A DNA stretch of 64,000 nt, from assembly GCF_019976755.1 (NCBI RefSeq), contig NZ_AP023441.1, positions 1-64,000 on the forward strand, given 5' to 3'. The position numbers and the translations under genes were made by a program. Of the stretch, positions 42,309 to 51,174 are shown piece after piece. The stretch comes from Nostoc sp. MS1. GTDB lineage: Bacteria; Cyanobacteriota; Cyanobacteriia; Cyanobacteriales; Nostocaceae. A model generated the notes under the pieces. That model made no database searches. It was not told the DNA's origin and saw only the letters and a program-made list of their open reading frames with translations. Positions within the stretch are counted from its first letter, which is position 1; the number at the start of each line of letters is the position of its first letter.

Positions 42309-43322
42309 ATGTCTGAATCATCTCCCATAACCCCCGATCCCAATCAACCTGAAGCTATCGTAAATGCAGGCGATCGCAGTGCGAAAACTAGGCAATTGTT
42401 AGGGATGAAAGGTGCTGCACCAGGGGAAACTTCCATTTGGAAAATCCGCCTGCAATTGATGAAGCCCATTACTTGGATACCTCTGATTTGGGGTGTTGTT
42501 TGTGGTGCGGCTTCTTCTGGTAACTATACTTGGTCGTTAGAAAATGTTTTGAAAGCAGCAGCTTGTATGTTGTTGTCTGGGCCATTGCTGACGGGTTATA
42601 CCCAAACCCTAAACGATTTTTACGACCGCGAAATTGATGCCATTAATGAACCTTACCGTCCCATTCCTTCCGGCGCAATTTCTGTACCCCAGGTAGCTAC
42701 TCAGATAATTGCCCTATTTCTGGCTGGGATCGCTTTATCGTTTGTGCTGGATTTATGGGCTGGTCATGACTTCCCCAACGTGACAGTATTGGCTTTGTTT
42801 GGTTCTTTTATTGCCTTTATTTATTCTGCACCTCCACTCAAACTCAAGCAAAACGGCTGGTTAGGTAACTACGCTTTGGGTGCTAGTTATATTGCTTTGC
42901 CTTGGTGGGCAGGTCATGCTTTATTTGGTCAACTCAACTGGAAAATTGTCGTTATCACCTTAATTTACAGTTTGGCTGGTTTGGGTATTGCGATCGTCAA
43001 CGACTTTAAGAGTGTAGAAGGCGATCGCCAACTGGGGCTACAATCACTACCTGTAATGTTTGGTATTGACAAAGCTGCTTGGATATGTGTTGTCATGATT
43101 GATTTATTCCAAGGGTTAATAGCTGCATATCTTGTAAGTATTCATGAGAACTTGTACGCCGCTATCTTGGCATTATTAATCATTCCCCAAATTACCTTCC
43201 AAGATATGTATTTCTTGCGCGACCCCTTGAAAAATGATGTCAAATACCAAGCCAGCGCTCAACCATTCCTAGTATTAGGAATGCTAGTTGCGGGTTTAGC
43301 CTTGGGTCATGCAGGAATTTAA
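42309..43322 (+). CDS. chlG: Chlorophyll synthase
   Basis: Prenyltransferase that joins geranylgeranyl or phytyl diphosphate to chlorophyllide a, the last step of chlorophyll synthesis, in the thylakoid membrane. The 337-residue UbiA-superfamily protein has about nine hydrophobic helices. Motif I, NDFYDREID (102-110) with the following NEPYRPIPSG, and motif II, NDFKSVEGDRQLGLQSLP, are intact. The first 45 residues are soluble. It follows Get3d by 123 bp on the same strand. The assignment is very secure. Confidence 0.96.
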   Translation: MSESSPITPDPNQPEAIVNAGDRSAKTRQLLGMKGAAPGETSIWKIRLQLMKPITWIPLIWGVVCGAASSGNYTWSLENVLKAAACMLLSGPLLTGYTQTLNDFYDREIDAINEPYRPIPSGAISVPQVATQIIALFLAGIALSFVLDLWAGHDFPNVTVLALFGSFIAFIYSAPPLKLKQNGWLGNYALGASYIALPWWAGHALFGQLNWKIVVITLIYSLAGLGIAIVNDFKSVEGDRQLGLQSLPVMFGIDKAAWICVVMIDLFQGLIAAYLVSIHENLYAAILALLIIPQITFQDMYFLRDPLKNDVKYQASAQPFLVLGMLVAGLALGHAGI

Positions 43323-43450
43323 TTCAGTTGACAGTTAGCAGTTAACTGACATACCTACTTTACAAAATTTATACTTCTAAAGCCAGAAGATAAGATGACA
43401 GAGTTGGGAGTTAATATACTTCTAGCTCTTAATTTTTTTTAGAACTTGCC

Positions 43451-43738
43451 GTGTTGGAATTGATAATTTTTATCATTAAGATGATTCAGGCATATATAGT
43501 GCCTATTTGCTTTGTTACTGCTTGGTCTTTAATTTTCATGGTGGTTTGGAGTCTTTGGACTGCCACCAGGGACAGTATTAAAACGGCCAAACAAATGCAC
43601 CAAATACCCTGTGCTGGCTGCCAATTTTTTACAGATGACTATCGCCTAAAATGTACTGTACATCCATCAATTGCCAACACGGAAGAAGCAATTAACTGTA
43701 TGGATTATCAAGCAAAGACCAATCCTTATTTGTATTAG
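43451..43738 (+). CDS. Small membrane protein with a Cys-rich tail, unknown function
   Basis: A 95-residue protein starting at GTG (an ATG ten codons later is possible). One long hydrophobic helix (about 5-36) is followed by a cytosolic or lumenal tail with CAGCQFF, a later LKCTVHP and an INCMDYQ, i.e. four cysteines and a histidine. This arrangement could bind a metal or cluster. It appears conserved-hypothetical-like and is co-directional with chlG. Confidence 0.7.
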   Translation: MLELIIFIIKMIQAYIVPICFVTAWSLIFMVVWSLWTATRDSIKTAKQMHQIPCAGCQFFTDDYRLKCTVHPSIANTEEAINCMDYQAKTNPYLY

Positions 43739-43740
43739 GA

Positions 43741-43915
43741 ATAGTTGACAGTTGACAGTTGACAGTGAACAGCCCGGCACTGAGATTGTCGTACCATGTC
43801 ATGGAAGCAAGCTACGCGGAGCATGTCGTAGACAGAGGCTACGTCAACGCGCAGCGTCCCAGAGGGAAAGAGAACTGTTGATTAATGACTATTGACTATT
43901 GACTATTGACTAATA
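43741..43915. repeat. Heptamer arrays and GC-rich dispersed repeats
   Basis: GTTGACA heptamers (43743-43764) and TATTGAC heptamers (43886-43911) flank a stretch with ACGCGGAGCATGTCGTAGAC and ACGCGCAGCGTCCC-type repeats. The second array contains the stop codon of the alcohol dehydrogenase gene (43903-43905). Confidence 0.75.
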
Positions 43916-44859
43916 TCCAACAATACTTTTAAAACGCCTCGGCGTTGGGCTTCCTCGAAAGCGGAAAGTCCTTTGTTGAGGGGATAGTGGGCGTGAATTA
44001 GAGGTTCTACGTCAACTTTTGCTGTGGCTAATAACTCTAAGGCAGGGGAAAAGGGGCCGCAACGGGAACCGATGAGGGTGATTTCGTCTACTACTAAGGA
44101 AGAAGCGTCTAGACTGAGGTTGCCAGCGTAGGTACTTTTCAAAACTAGAGTACCACGGGGACGTAATGCGCGACGGGCGATCGCAAATCCTTCGGCATTG
44201 CCAGTACACTCAACTACAATGTCAAAAGCCCTATCTTTAACAGCATCAACTAAACCAGTTGCAATACCTCTTGCTTTTAAAAGCGCAAGTTTTTCTGAAT
44301 GACGACCAATAACCAAGAGTTCACAACCAGTTAAAGCGAGTGTTTGTGCTACTAATTGACCTAGTTTGCCATCTCCAACTACTAGCAAGCGATCGTCTCT
44401 ATTCAATATTACTTGTTGCTGAATTTCTAGTGCGGCTGCTAAAGGTTCGGTAAAAGTTGCAGCATCAGTCGGCACATTTTCCGGTACAGGATGAAGATTT
44501 TGTACAGGTAAACAGAGATATTCAGCAAATGCTCCATGACGGTTGACTATTCCCAAAACCGTGCGGTTTTCGCAATGAGTCAGTTGTCCTCGAAGACAAA
44601 AACGACAATGGCCGCAAGCAGCGTTAATTTCTCCGACTACTCTTTTATTAAGTAGATGTTCTGGCCCTTGTTCCACAAGTCCGACAAATTCGTGTCCAAT
44701 AATTCCCATGTAAGGATAGTAACCCCTCAACAGTTCCAAATCAGTATTACAAATCCCCGCACGTAAAACACGTACAAGGGCTTCTCCTGGCGGTGGTTCT
44801 GGAACCGGGATATCTGTAAGTAGTCGTAACTGGTTATTTTCTAGCCAGAGTCCTTTCAT
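43903..44859 (-). CDS. Zinc-dependent MDR alcohol dehydrogenase-like protein
   Basis: A 318-residue medium-chain dehydrogenase/reductase. Catalytic zinc ligands fit ICNTD and IGHEF, and structural zinc cysteines fit CGHCRFCLRGQLTHC. The Rossmann fold shows VVGDGKLGQLVAQTLALTG. Substrate cannot be told; it is of the sorbitol/threonine dehydrogenase-like branch. The ATG at 44859 has AGGAAAATAATC just upstream; an earlier reading to 44880 adds seven residues. The last codons (D-I-S-Q-stop) are made of a TATTGAC heptamer array, so the C-terminus was probably set by repeat spread. Confidence 0.87.
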   Translation of the reverse strand: MKGLWLENNQLRLLTDIPVPEPPPGEALVRVLRAGICNTDLELLRGYYPYMGIIGHEFVGLVEQGPEHLLNKRVVGEINAACGHCRFCLRGQLTHCENRTVLGIVNRHGAFAEYLCLPVQNLHPVPENVPTDAATFTEPLAAALEIQQQVILNRDDRLLVVGDGKLGQLVAQTLALTGCELLVIGRHSEKLALLKARGIATGLVDAVKDRAFDIVVECTGNAEGFAIARRALRPRGTLVLKSTYAGNLSLDASSLVVDEITLIGSRCGPFSPALELLATAKVDVEPLIHAHYPLNKGLSAFEEAQRRGVLKVLLDISQ

Positions 44860-44987
44860 GATTATTTTCCTGCTCATCATCCATTAATGAAAGCATGAAA
44901 ATTACTGATCTCACCTTCTTTGCTGCTCACATCTCACTAGAATTAATCAAGGCTTATATTATCACAACCAGCCCAGCAAGTAGCTTT

Positions 44988-45557
44988 TTAATCCTCTTGC
45001 TCAGGTACAGTGGTAAATTTCTCTCCCATCTTACTTAACCAAATCACTAAATCATTAGAGTGAACCGCAATCTCACTTCCTAATGTTTTGATATATAGAA
45101 GCCCATCGCTAATAATTAAATCTCTAATGGGATACCAAGAGTTACGGTTACGTATCAGCAAATCCATAGGAATCCCCAGTTGTGATTTATTTTTGCGATA
45201 TTTCCACCAAGAACGCCATAAATGAACTGATTTCATACAGTGCATTTGATAACCTTTAGGAATCGCGCAGTATTTATATGTATAACAATTACGACTATCT
45301 ATTTCTCCTGTGAGAATGTAGTTAGAGTTAGCTAATGCCTCATTTATCAATTCCCAGTAAGATGAAGTAGCTTTAACTGAAAATTCTAGGGGTACATGTG
45401 TAAGTTGGGCGGTAGCAATCACTCCTTCGGTTTTAGCTATAACTTGGTTAATTTTATAAGCCGTCTGAGCTTGTAAATTAGCGTTAGCTAGCAAAATTTC
45501 TTGTTTTTGGATAGATTGGGCTACAAATTCCTGTACTAGCTCTAAATTAGATAACAT
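44988..45557 (-). CDS. Conserved-type protein of unknown function
   Basis: A 189-residue protein without a recognised domain. The first 45 residues form a likely helix pair (LVQEFVAQSIQKQEILLANANLQAQ). The middle is aromatic and basic (HCMKSVHLWRSWWKYRKNK). A C-terminal strand-rich part contains IRDLIISDGLLYIKTLGSEIAVHSNDLVIWL. It has no signal peptide or membrane helix. It lies upstream of the dehydrogenase gene on the same strand, 107 bp away. Confidence 0.65.
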   Translation of the reverse strand: MLSNLELVQEFVAQSIQKQEILLANANLQAQTAYKINQVIAKTEGVIATAQLTHVPLEFSVKATSSYWELINEALANSNYILTGEIDSRNCYTYKYCAIPKGYQMHCMKSVHLWRSWWKYRKNKSQLGIPMDLLIRNRNSWYPIRDLIISDGLLYIKTLGSEIAVHSNDLVIWLSKMGEKFTTVPEQED

Positions 45558-46255
45558 TGCTTATTTATACTTAATTCACCATTATGTGTGTAGACCGTAA
45601 CCAATTGTAAGTGAGCAATCATAAAAAAACCACAAGTTATTACAAAATTGGCAAAATTTTAATTACATTCAACTCTTGTTTAAAGATATTGTTAGTTGAA
45701 TGTTTGACTTCATGACTAATATTTTTTGGCTTAATAGCTTTAATCGAACGTATTTTATTTATTGAAGCGTATTTATAAGCTTACATGAAAGTTAATTCTA
45801 GGTAGGATATAAGCTAATTACAGTATTTATGTTGAAAATATTTTTGATTATTAAATAATTTTTTCATGAAATGATGAGTATCTATTTTATTAAAAATAAA
45901 TATATTAATTAATAATATTAGTTTTAAAAGATTATCTAGTTAAAGCAAATGTTATATATTGCCAATAATTTAGGTGTTAATTATCAAGTTATAACTTGAA
46001 ATTTTTATATTTCTATAGTATAAATATTGAAAATATAAAGTTTTATTTTATACAATAATTAATATATACGGACATTATCTTCACAACATCATATATAGGT
46101 ACTGCACATAATATAGGCACATTAGGCCTTTAGTTAAATCATTTAAGCCTAAATTCTATAGAAATTTTACTTTTATACCCATAACTGGTTGATGTCTGTA
46201 GCCTAAGAGCTATGCTGAAAAATATTAGGTATATCAACAAGAGACATAGAGCTAC
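45558..46255. other. AT-rich 0.7-kb spacer
   Basis: No gene recognised. A short inverted repeat TTAGGC / GCCTAA (46122-46127, 46147-46152) lies about 100 bp upstream of the thioredoxin-like gene and could be a regulatory site; this is weak. Confidence 0.4.
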
Positions 46256-46576
46256 ATGAGTTTAGCTGTTATTAAATTTTCTTCCGAAGAGTGCGGTATC
46301 TGCCACAAAATGTCTTTCTATGACCAGAAAGTGGCGGAAGAGCTAGGTTTGCAGTTTATCGATGTCAAAATGCAGGATACAGCGACTTACCGTAAATATC
46401 GCAAAATTTTGCTGACACAATATCCCGATAAATCTGAGATGGGATGGCCTACTTATATTATCTGTGAGTCTCCCGAAGGCGAATTTAACATCATAGGTGA
46501 GGTTAAAGGCGGTCATCCCAAAGGGGAATTTAGAACTCGGTTACAGCAAGTGCTTGATTCTGGGGCTAGTGTGTGA
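46256..46576 (+). CDS. Thioredoxin-like protein with CGIC active site
   Basis: A 106-residue thioredoxin-fold protein. VIKFSSEECGICHKM places the redox pair at Cys13 and Cys16, with the cis-Pro loop at GWPTYII. Length is normal for a thioredoxin, but the CGIC pair and the insertion TYRKYRKILLTQYPD differ from TrxA (CGPC). Likely a thiol-disulphide exchange protein of the thioredoxin-like type found in cyanobacteria. Its stop is 24 bp from the stop of the next gene on the opposite strand. Confidence 0.85.
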   Translation: MSLAVIKFSSEECGICHKMSFYDQKVAEELGLQFIDVKMQDTATYRKYRKILLTQYPDKSEMGWPTYIICESPEGEFNIIGEVKGGHPKGEFRTRLQQVLDSGASV

Positions 46577-46600
46577 TCAGTTAAATGTTAACTGATACTC

Positions 46601-46834
46601 TCACTCATCACTTAGCACTTCAAATGATTTTACTTCTAGGACAGGGCCAATCATGGCAATAGTCATGATATCTTCGCGTACCTGTCCTTCAACTTTGGCT
46701 TTTTGTCCAGCTTTAAGTAATTCTTTGTCTGCACCTTTGAGGATTTCGTAGGTAACGCCATCATCTGAGACTAACGCCCAAGCGCCCATACCAAGGTTAC
46801 GCCGTTCAATTTTGCCTGTGACTGTGATACTCAT
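46601..46834 (-). CDS. Small OB-fold-like protein, unknown function
   Basis: A 77-residue protein, MSITVTGKIERRNLGMGAWALVSDDGVTYEILKG..., consistent with a small OB-type beta barrel by its strand-rich pattern. It has no signal peptide. It lies 92 bp downstream of the subtilase gene on the same strand. No family was recognised with confidence. Confidence 0.65.
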   Translation of the reverse strand: MSITVTGKIERRNLGMGAWALVSDDGVTYEILKGADKELLKAGQKAKVEGQVREDIMTIAMIGPVLEVKSFEVLSDE

Positions 46835-46837
46835 AAG

Positions 46838-46882
46838 AATTTGGGAGTGGGGAGTGGGGAGTGGGGAGGGAGTAGGGATGAG
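46838..46882. repeat. GGGAGTG heptamer array
   Basis: Tandem GGGAGTG heptamers followed by AGGGAGTAGGGATGAGGGAG, upstream of the small OB-like gene on the minus strand, where they read as CACTCCC runs next to its start. Confidence 0.75.
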
Positions 46883-46926
46883 GGAGATGTTATTCCCAAC
46901 ACCTAGTCCTCAGTCCCCATTACCTT

Positions 46927-48774
46927 CTATGCTGTTTTATCTTCGTTCTTTAATGCTAAACGAGCGATCGCATAACACAGCAGAGCGTTGATAATTAAAT
47001 ATATACGGGCTAAATTACCATCACCTAAGCCCCAAACTGTTGGGTCTAACACTGCACTGACGCTTAAGCAGGCGGCTACTCCGAGAGTTGAACCGATGGC
47101 GAACCATTTCCAACTAGGATGACCTAGTAACAGTGCTATCAACACAATAGGAATTAAGACGCTGGCAAAGATGGGGTTTAAAGCATCTGTTCCTTGTATG
47201 GCGTTACCTAGTTCGGGAATGGAACTGCCTAAAACTCGGAAAGGCCACTGAGGTAAGTCAAAGATATAAAAACCTTTGAGGAAGAATAACCCAGAACTAC
47301 CGAAAATTAAGCCACTGGATAATGACCAACTCCAAGGGAAGGGTAAGTAAACCCGTAAAAACCACGCTAGCAGATAGGAACCGACTACCATAAGTATCTT
47401 TGGTAAGAGGGCGACAGCGCCACCATCAAACCAGAAACGAGGGTTTAGATAGCCGTTATCCCGCAACCAACGGAAGAAGTCTTGGAAGCTAATTTGTCCT
47501 TGGGCGGCTAGTTTGACGGCAGCTTCGGCGTTGAGGTGTCCTGCGCCGTAGTAGTTTAAGCTGTCTTCTTTAATAGGTATGGCAGACTGTTGAAGGACTT
47601 GTAAAATCGCGTCTGGTTCTTTGATACCACTGGCTTTAATTAAAGCGGCTACACCAGCAACGTGGGGTGAAGCCATGCTGGTTCCTTGCAGTCCCAGGAA
47701 TACGCCTTCGCCTTGTTCGTTGATGGTTTCCTGTAAAATTGCGCCTGCATCTGTACCACCAGGGGCAGAAATATCAACGCCTGCACCATAGTTAGAATAG
47801 GGTGCTTTTTCGCCGTCGGGGCCAGTGGCAGAAACGCCGATAACGTGGGGATAACGGGCTGGATAGGAGGCGGAATTATCATTTTCATTTCCCGCAGCCG
47901 CAATGATGGTTACACCTTTGTTGTGGGCGTAGTTGATAGCATCTTTGAGTAATTGGCTTTCTCCACCACCACCCAAACTCATATTGATGACATCTGCGCC
48001 TTTGTCAGCAGCAAATTTAATAGCTTCGGCAATATCAGCAACGGTTCCGCCGCCGTAGGCACTTAACACTTTTAAGGGCATGATATTGGCTTCGTAAGCA
48101 ATACCAGCCACTCCATATTTGTTATTAGTTGCTTCGGCAACAGTACCAGCAACGTGAGTACCATGTCCGTTGTCGTCTGTGGCATCTTCTTTGTCGTTGA
48201 CAAAATCGTAGCCTTTGACAAATTTGGTTTCTTGTAAGTCGCGGACTTGGGTAACACCTGTGTCAATTACGGCTACAGTTATGCCACTACCTTTGGTTTG
48301 AGTCCAAGCACCTTCTACACCAATTTTGTGGAGGTTCCATTGTTTGCTGTAATATTCGTCGTTGGGGCCAGTTAAGGAAGGAGTAAATTCTTTACCTTCT
48401 TGGGGTCTTAACATTTCTCCCAACCAAACAGGTTTCGCTGGTGGGGTTAGTTTATAAATGTAATTCGGTTCGATGATTTCTGTAGCTTTAGCAAAGGCAG
48501 ATTTTTGTAGCGCTTTGAGTCGCTGGCGATCGCCTTTGATAATATAAACATGATCCTGCTCGGAGAATTTATTATCTAATTGGGGTGTAACGTTGTATTG
48601 TTGAGCGATCGCTTGTAAATCTTGTTTAATTACATCGGCTGGAATATCTTCACGAAAATCTAACAAAATTGTGTCAAATTCGCCTTTAGCTGCTAGTCCC
48701 TGAGAATTGAGGAAAACAAATACAGCAGATACCAAGCCAATGACAAACAAGCACCATAATATAAGTTTTCTCAT
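46927..48774 (-). CDS. Subtilase (S8 protease) with C-terminal membrane domain
   Basis: A 615-residue subtilisin-family serine protease. A signal or anchor helix (about 3-22) is followed by a pro-region with an inhibitor-like fold (about 35-110). The catalytic domain has Asp171 (VIDTGV), His207 (NGHGTHVAGT) and Ser366 (GTSMASPHVAGVAAL), all intact. Unusually, about 170 C-terminal residues contain four or five hydrophobic helices (from ALLPKILMVVGSYLLAWFL to ARIYLIINALLCYAIARL). The protease would be held in a membrane with its active site outside the cytoplasm. Substrates are unknown. Confidence 0.9.
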   Translation of the reverse strand: MRKLILWCLFVIGLVSAVFVFLNSQGLAAKGEFDTILLDFREDIPADVIKQDLQAIAQQYNVTPQLDNKFSEQDHVYIIKGDRQRLKALQKSAFAKATEIIEPNYIYKLTPPAKPVWLGEMLRPQEGKEFTPSLTGPNDEYYSKQWNLHKIGVEGAWTQTKGSGITVAVIDTGVTQVRDLQETKFVKGYDFVNDKEDATDDNGHGTHVAGTVAEATNNKYGVAGIAYEANIMPLKVLSAYGGGTVADIAEAIKFAADKGADVINMSLGGGGESQLLKDAINYAHNKGVTIIAAAGNENDNSASYPARYPHVIGVSATGPDGEKAPYSNYGAGVDISAPGGTDAGAILQETINEQGEGVFLGLQGTSMASPHVAGVAALIKASGIKEPDAILQVLQQSAIPIKEDSLNYYGAGHLNAEAAVKLAAQGQISFQDFFRWLRDNGYLNPRFWFDGGAVALLPKILMVVGSYLLAWFLRVYLPFPWSWSLSSGLIFGSSGLFFLKGFYIFDLPQWPFRVLGSSIPELGNAIQGTDALNPIFASVLIPIVLIALLLGHPSWKWFAIGSTLGVAACLSVSAVLDPTVWGLGDGNLARIYLIINALLCYAIARLALKNEDKTA

Positions 48775-48898
48775 ATTAACTCATCACGCTTTCTGCCAGG
48801 TTGCTCACTAAGATAACCTATATACGCCTCTGATTGCTCTACTTTGCAATCTACTTAAATGTTTTTAGTTAAATCTTTCACTTAGGATTGTTGAAGCG

Positions 48899-49315
48899 AT
48901 GGAACGTGGTTTGTTTTGGTTGCCACTATTAATTATCTTTTTCTGGTTGGCTTGGCAAGGTTCACAGGAATTTCAAAAAGTAGAAGCCTATCGTCAATGG
49001 GCAGAGCAATTTGACCGTGCTAAGTATGATATTTATGCTGTATTGGGTCAAAAGGATAACACCATAACTTGGGGTAAACCTACATCAAAAGGGCCGATAC
49101 AATTACAAACTTTTTCTTTACTTGATGTTAGTGATATTCAACTAGTGGTAAATAATGAGGTCGTAAATTTGGCAGCACCACCAGAAAAAGGTCGTTCAAT
49201 TGCACTTAAGTTTAATTTTGCTGAGTCTGCTAATTCGGTGTTAGTTCCGTTTACAGAAATTCCTTTGGCAGCAGAATGGGGTAAGTTTTTGCAAAGGAAA
49301 TTAGAAAAAGACTAA
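48899..49315 (+). CDS. Membrane-anchored protein of unknown function
   Basis: A 138-residue protein with one N-terminal anchor helix (LFWLPLLIIFFWLAWQG, about 5-22). The soluble part looks strand-rich (KDNTITWGKPTSKGPIQLQT, VSDIQLVVNNEVVNLA) and ends in PFTEIPLAAEWGKFLQRKLEK. No family was recognised. It is divergent from the subtilase gene. Confidence 0.65.
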   Translation: MERGLFWLPLLIIFFWLAWQGSQEFQKVEAYRQWAEQFDRAKYDIYAVLGQKDNTITWGKPTSKGPIQLQTFSLLDVSDIQLVVNNEVVNLAAPPEKGRSIALKFNFAESANSVLVPFTEIPLAAEWGKFLQRKLEKD

Positions 49316-49320
49316 TGACA

Positions 49321-49361
49321 CAAAAAAGCGATCGCTCTCACATCCATAACAAGCGATCGCT
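49321..49361 (-). terminator. Terminator of cax made of two HIP1 palindromes
   Basis: Two AGCGATCGCT decamers (49327-49336 and 49352-49361) can pair with each other over a 15-nt loop. On the minus strand the stem is followed by a TTTTTTG tract, as expected for ending the cax transcript. Each decamer contains the HIP1 octamer GCGATCGC. Confidence 0.7.
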
Positions 49362-49385
49362 GGTAAACTTAATTTTGCCAAAATA

Positions 49386-50474
49386 CTAGCCAAGTCCGCC
49401 GACAACTGGGTGAAAGTAAAAGGCACACCCCAGCACGACATAAGCTGCTAACAGTAATGTTCCTTCTAACCAGTTGGATTTACCATCAGAACTGATACTG
49501 TTGGCAATTAGCACTGATACTACTACTGCTACTAATTCAAAGGGTTGAAAATCTAAATCCATTGGCTGACCAAGTATCCAGCCGGCAATGACTAATACCG
49601 GGGCGACAAACAGGGCAATTTGCAGACTTGACCCAACTGCCACAGAAACGGACAGATCCATTTTATCTTTCATGGCGACGGTAACGGCTGTGGCGTGTTC
49701 GGCGGCGTTACCAACAATGGGAACTAGTATCACCCCAGTAAATAGTGCGGTTAAACCTAACTGAGAAGTGGCGACTTCTAAGGCATCAACTAATAATTCT
49801 GACTCTACCGCTACTAATAGAGTACAAACTAACAACACAATAGACCATAACAGCACATTAGGTTTTTCGTGGGACTCTTGCTCCTCTGTTTCCACAATGC
49901 CTACTTCATATAAATAGGCGTGGGTTTTCATGGAAAATAGCAGGGTTAGGGCATAAACCAAAATTAAGATGATGGCAACGGCGAGGGAGAGGTATTGTAA
50001 AGTTTTCTCCCCAATGCCTTGGGCTGTGTAGTTCATGGCTGTGGGTAATAATATGGCAATGACTGCCAAATTCATTGCGGAAGCGTTTACCCTGGCTATA
50101 ATGGGCTGAAAGGTCTGTTCTTTGTAGCGCAATCCACCCAACAGCATAGAAAGACCCATCACTAGCAATAAGTTACTAATAATCGAGCCGGTGATACTGG
50201 CTTTGACGACGTTCACTAGTCCAGCATTGAGAGCGACTAGGGCGATAATTAATTCTGTGGCGTTACCAAAGGTAGCATTTAATAGCCCTCCCAAGGTCGG
50301 CCCGACTACTACAGCAATTTCCTCTGTTGCTGCACCCATCCAAGCCGCTAAGGGCAGAATTGCCAAGCCTGCGGTGATGAAAACAATCAAATCTCCCCAC
50401 TCTAAGTAGTGAGCGGCGATAGATACGGGGATAAATACTAGTAAAACAAGAAAAAGAATATTTTTGCCTGACAT
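49386..50474 (-). CDS. cax: Calcium/proton exchanger (CaCA family)
   Basis: A 362-residue, eleven-helix Ca2+/H+ antiporter. The two alpha-repeat motifs of the superfamily are visible: FGNATELIIALVALNAG with the following KASITGSIISNLLLVMG, and VGNAAEHATAVTVAMKDK with LSVSVAVGSSLQIALF. The acidic loop in the middle (VETEEQESHEKP) separates the halves. It should expel Ca2+ from the cytoplasm. A GCGATCGC site lies just before the start. Convergent with the small membrane-protein gene at 48899. Confidence 0.94.
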   Translation of the reverse strand: MSGKNILFLVLLVFIPVSIAAHYLEWGDLIVFITAGLAILPLAAWMGAATEEIAVVVGPTLGGLLNATFGNATELIIALVALNAGLVNVVKASITGSIISNLLLVMGLSMLLGGLRYKEQTFQPIIARVNASAMNLAVIAILLPTAMNYTAQGIGEKTLQYLSLAVAIILILVYALTLLFSMKTHAYLYEVGIVETEEQESHEKPNVLLWSIVLLVCTLLVAVESELLVDALEVATSQLGLTALFTGVILVPIVGNAAEHATAVTVAMKDKMDLSVSVAVGSSLQIALFVAPVLVIAGWILGQPMDLDFQPFELVAVVVSVLIANSISSDGKSNWLEGTLLLAAYVVLGCAFYFHPVVGGLG

Positions 50475-51174
50475 TGGTTACTTTTTTTGAGCGATCGCTC
50501 ACAGCTATGTGTGATAAATCAAAATATACTGAGTTGATATTCAGAACTCTAGGATACTTTTAACAGCGTACAAACTTTCTCAGGAATTATACTGTTTATG
50601 CTCAAGAATGATATTTATAAATTATGATTACTATTTATCAAGCTTTCGCAATCTTTCGTTGCAAATCTATAATACAAAAGTGCAATTTTACACCTAAAAA
50701 TAGGTTTAATATATTAAAAGACAATTAAATTTTTAGCATTGCCGAATTGAGGGATAATTCTTAGGACGTAGCATTTTACCTGCTGGGGAAATACAACAAG
50801 CAAGATGCCTATTCCATCAAGCCAAGACAATATCCCGCACTTTTGCAACTTAAAGCAAAAAACCCTTAGCTGAGGCGTGGTTCTATGGCAAATAATTTCC
50901 TGGCTGATAAGGGACTGAGAAAATATAAGTTATATTGCTTTTAGTTGTTAACTGCCAACTGTTAACTATTAACTGGGATTTAGAAGTCCTAAAAAAACAC
51001 CTTGGCAATAACGCAGATTTATTACCATAGTAAGACAGTTTTCTGAAAATGTAAGCTGTATGCTATACCTATAGTTCTCCCCTATACCGGATTTTGTCTT
51101 CAAACCATTGTAGAAGGGTTTGAATTGAATGTTTCCGGCATACGTGTAAGTCTTTTGAGTTGGAATAAATATAC
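50475..51174. promoter_or_regulatory. 0.7-kb spacer between divergent cax and the GH57 gene
   Basis: Contains the promoters of two divergent genes and a short TTAACTG-type heptamer run at about 50946-50975. No gene was recognised; the 84-codon minus frame at 50969-51223 overlaps the GH57 start. Confidence 0.4.
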
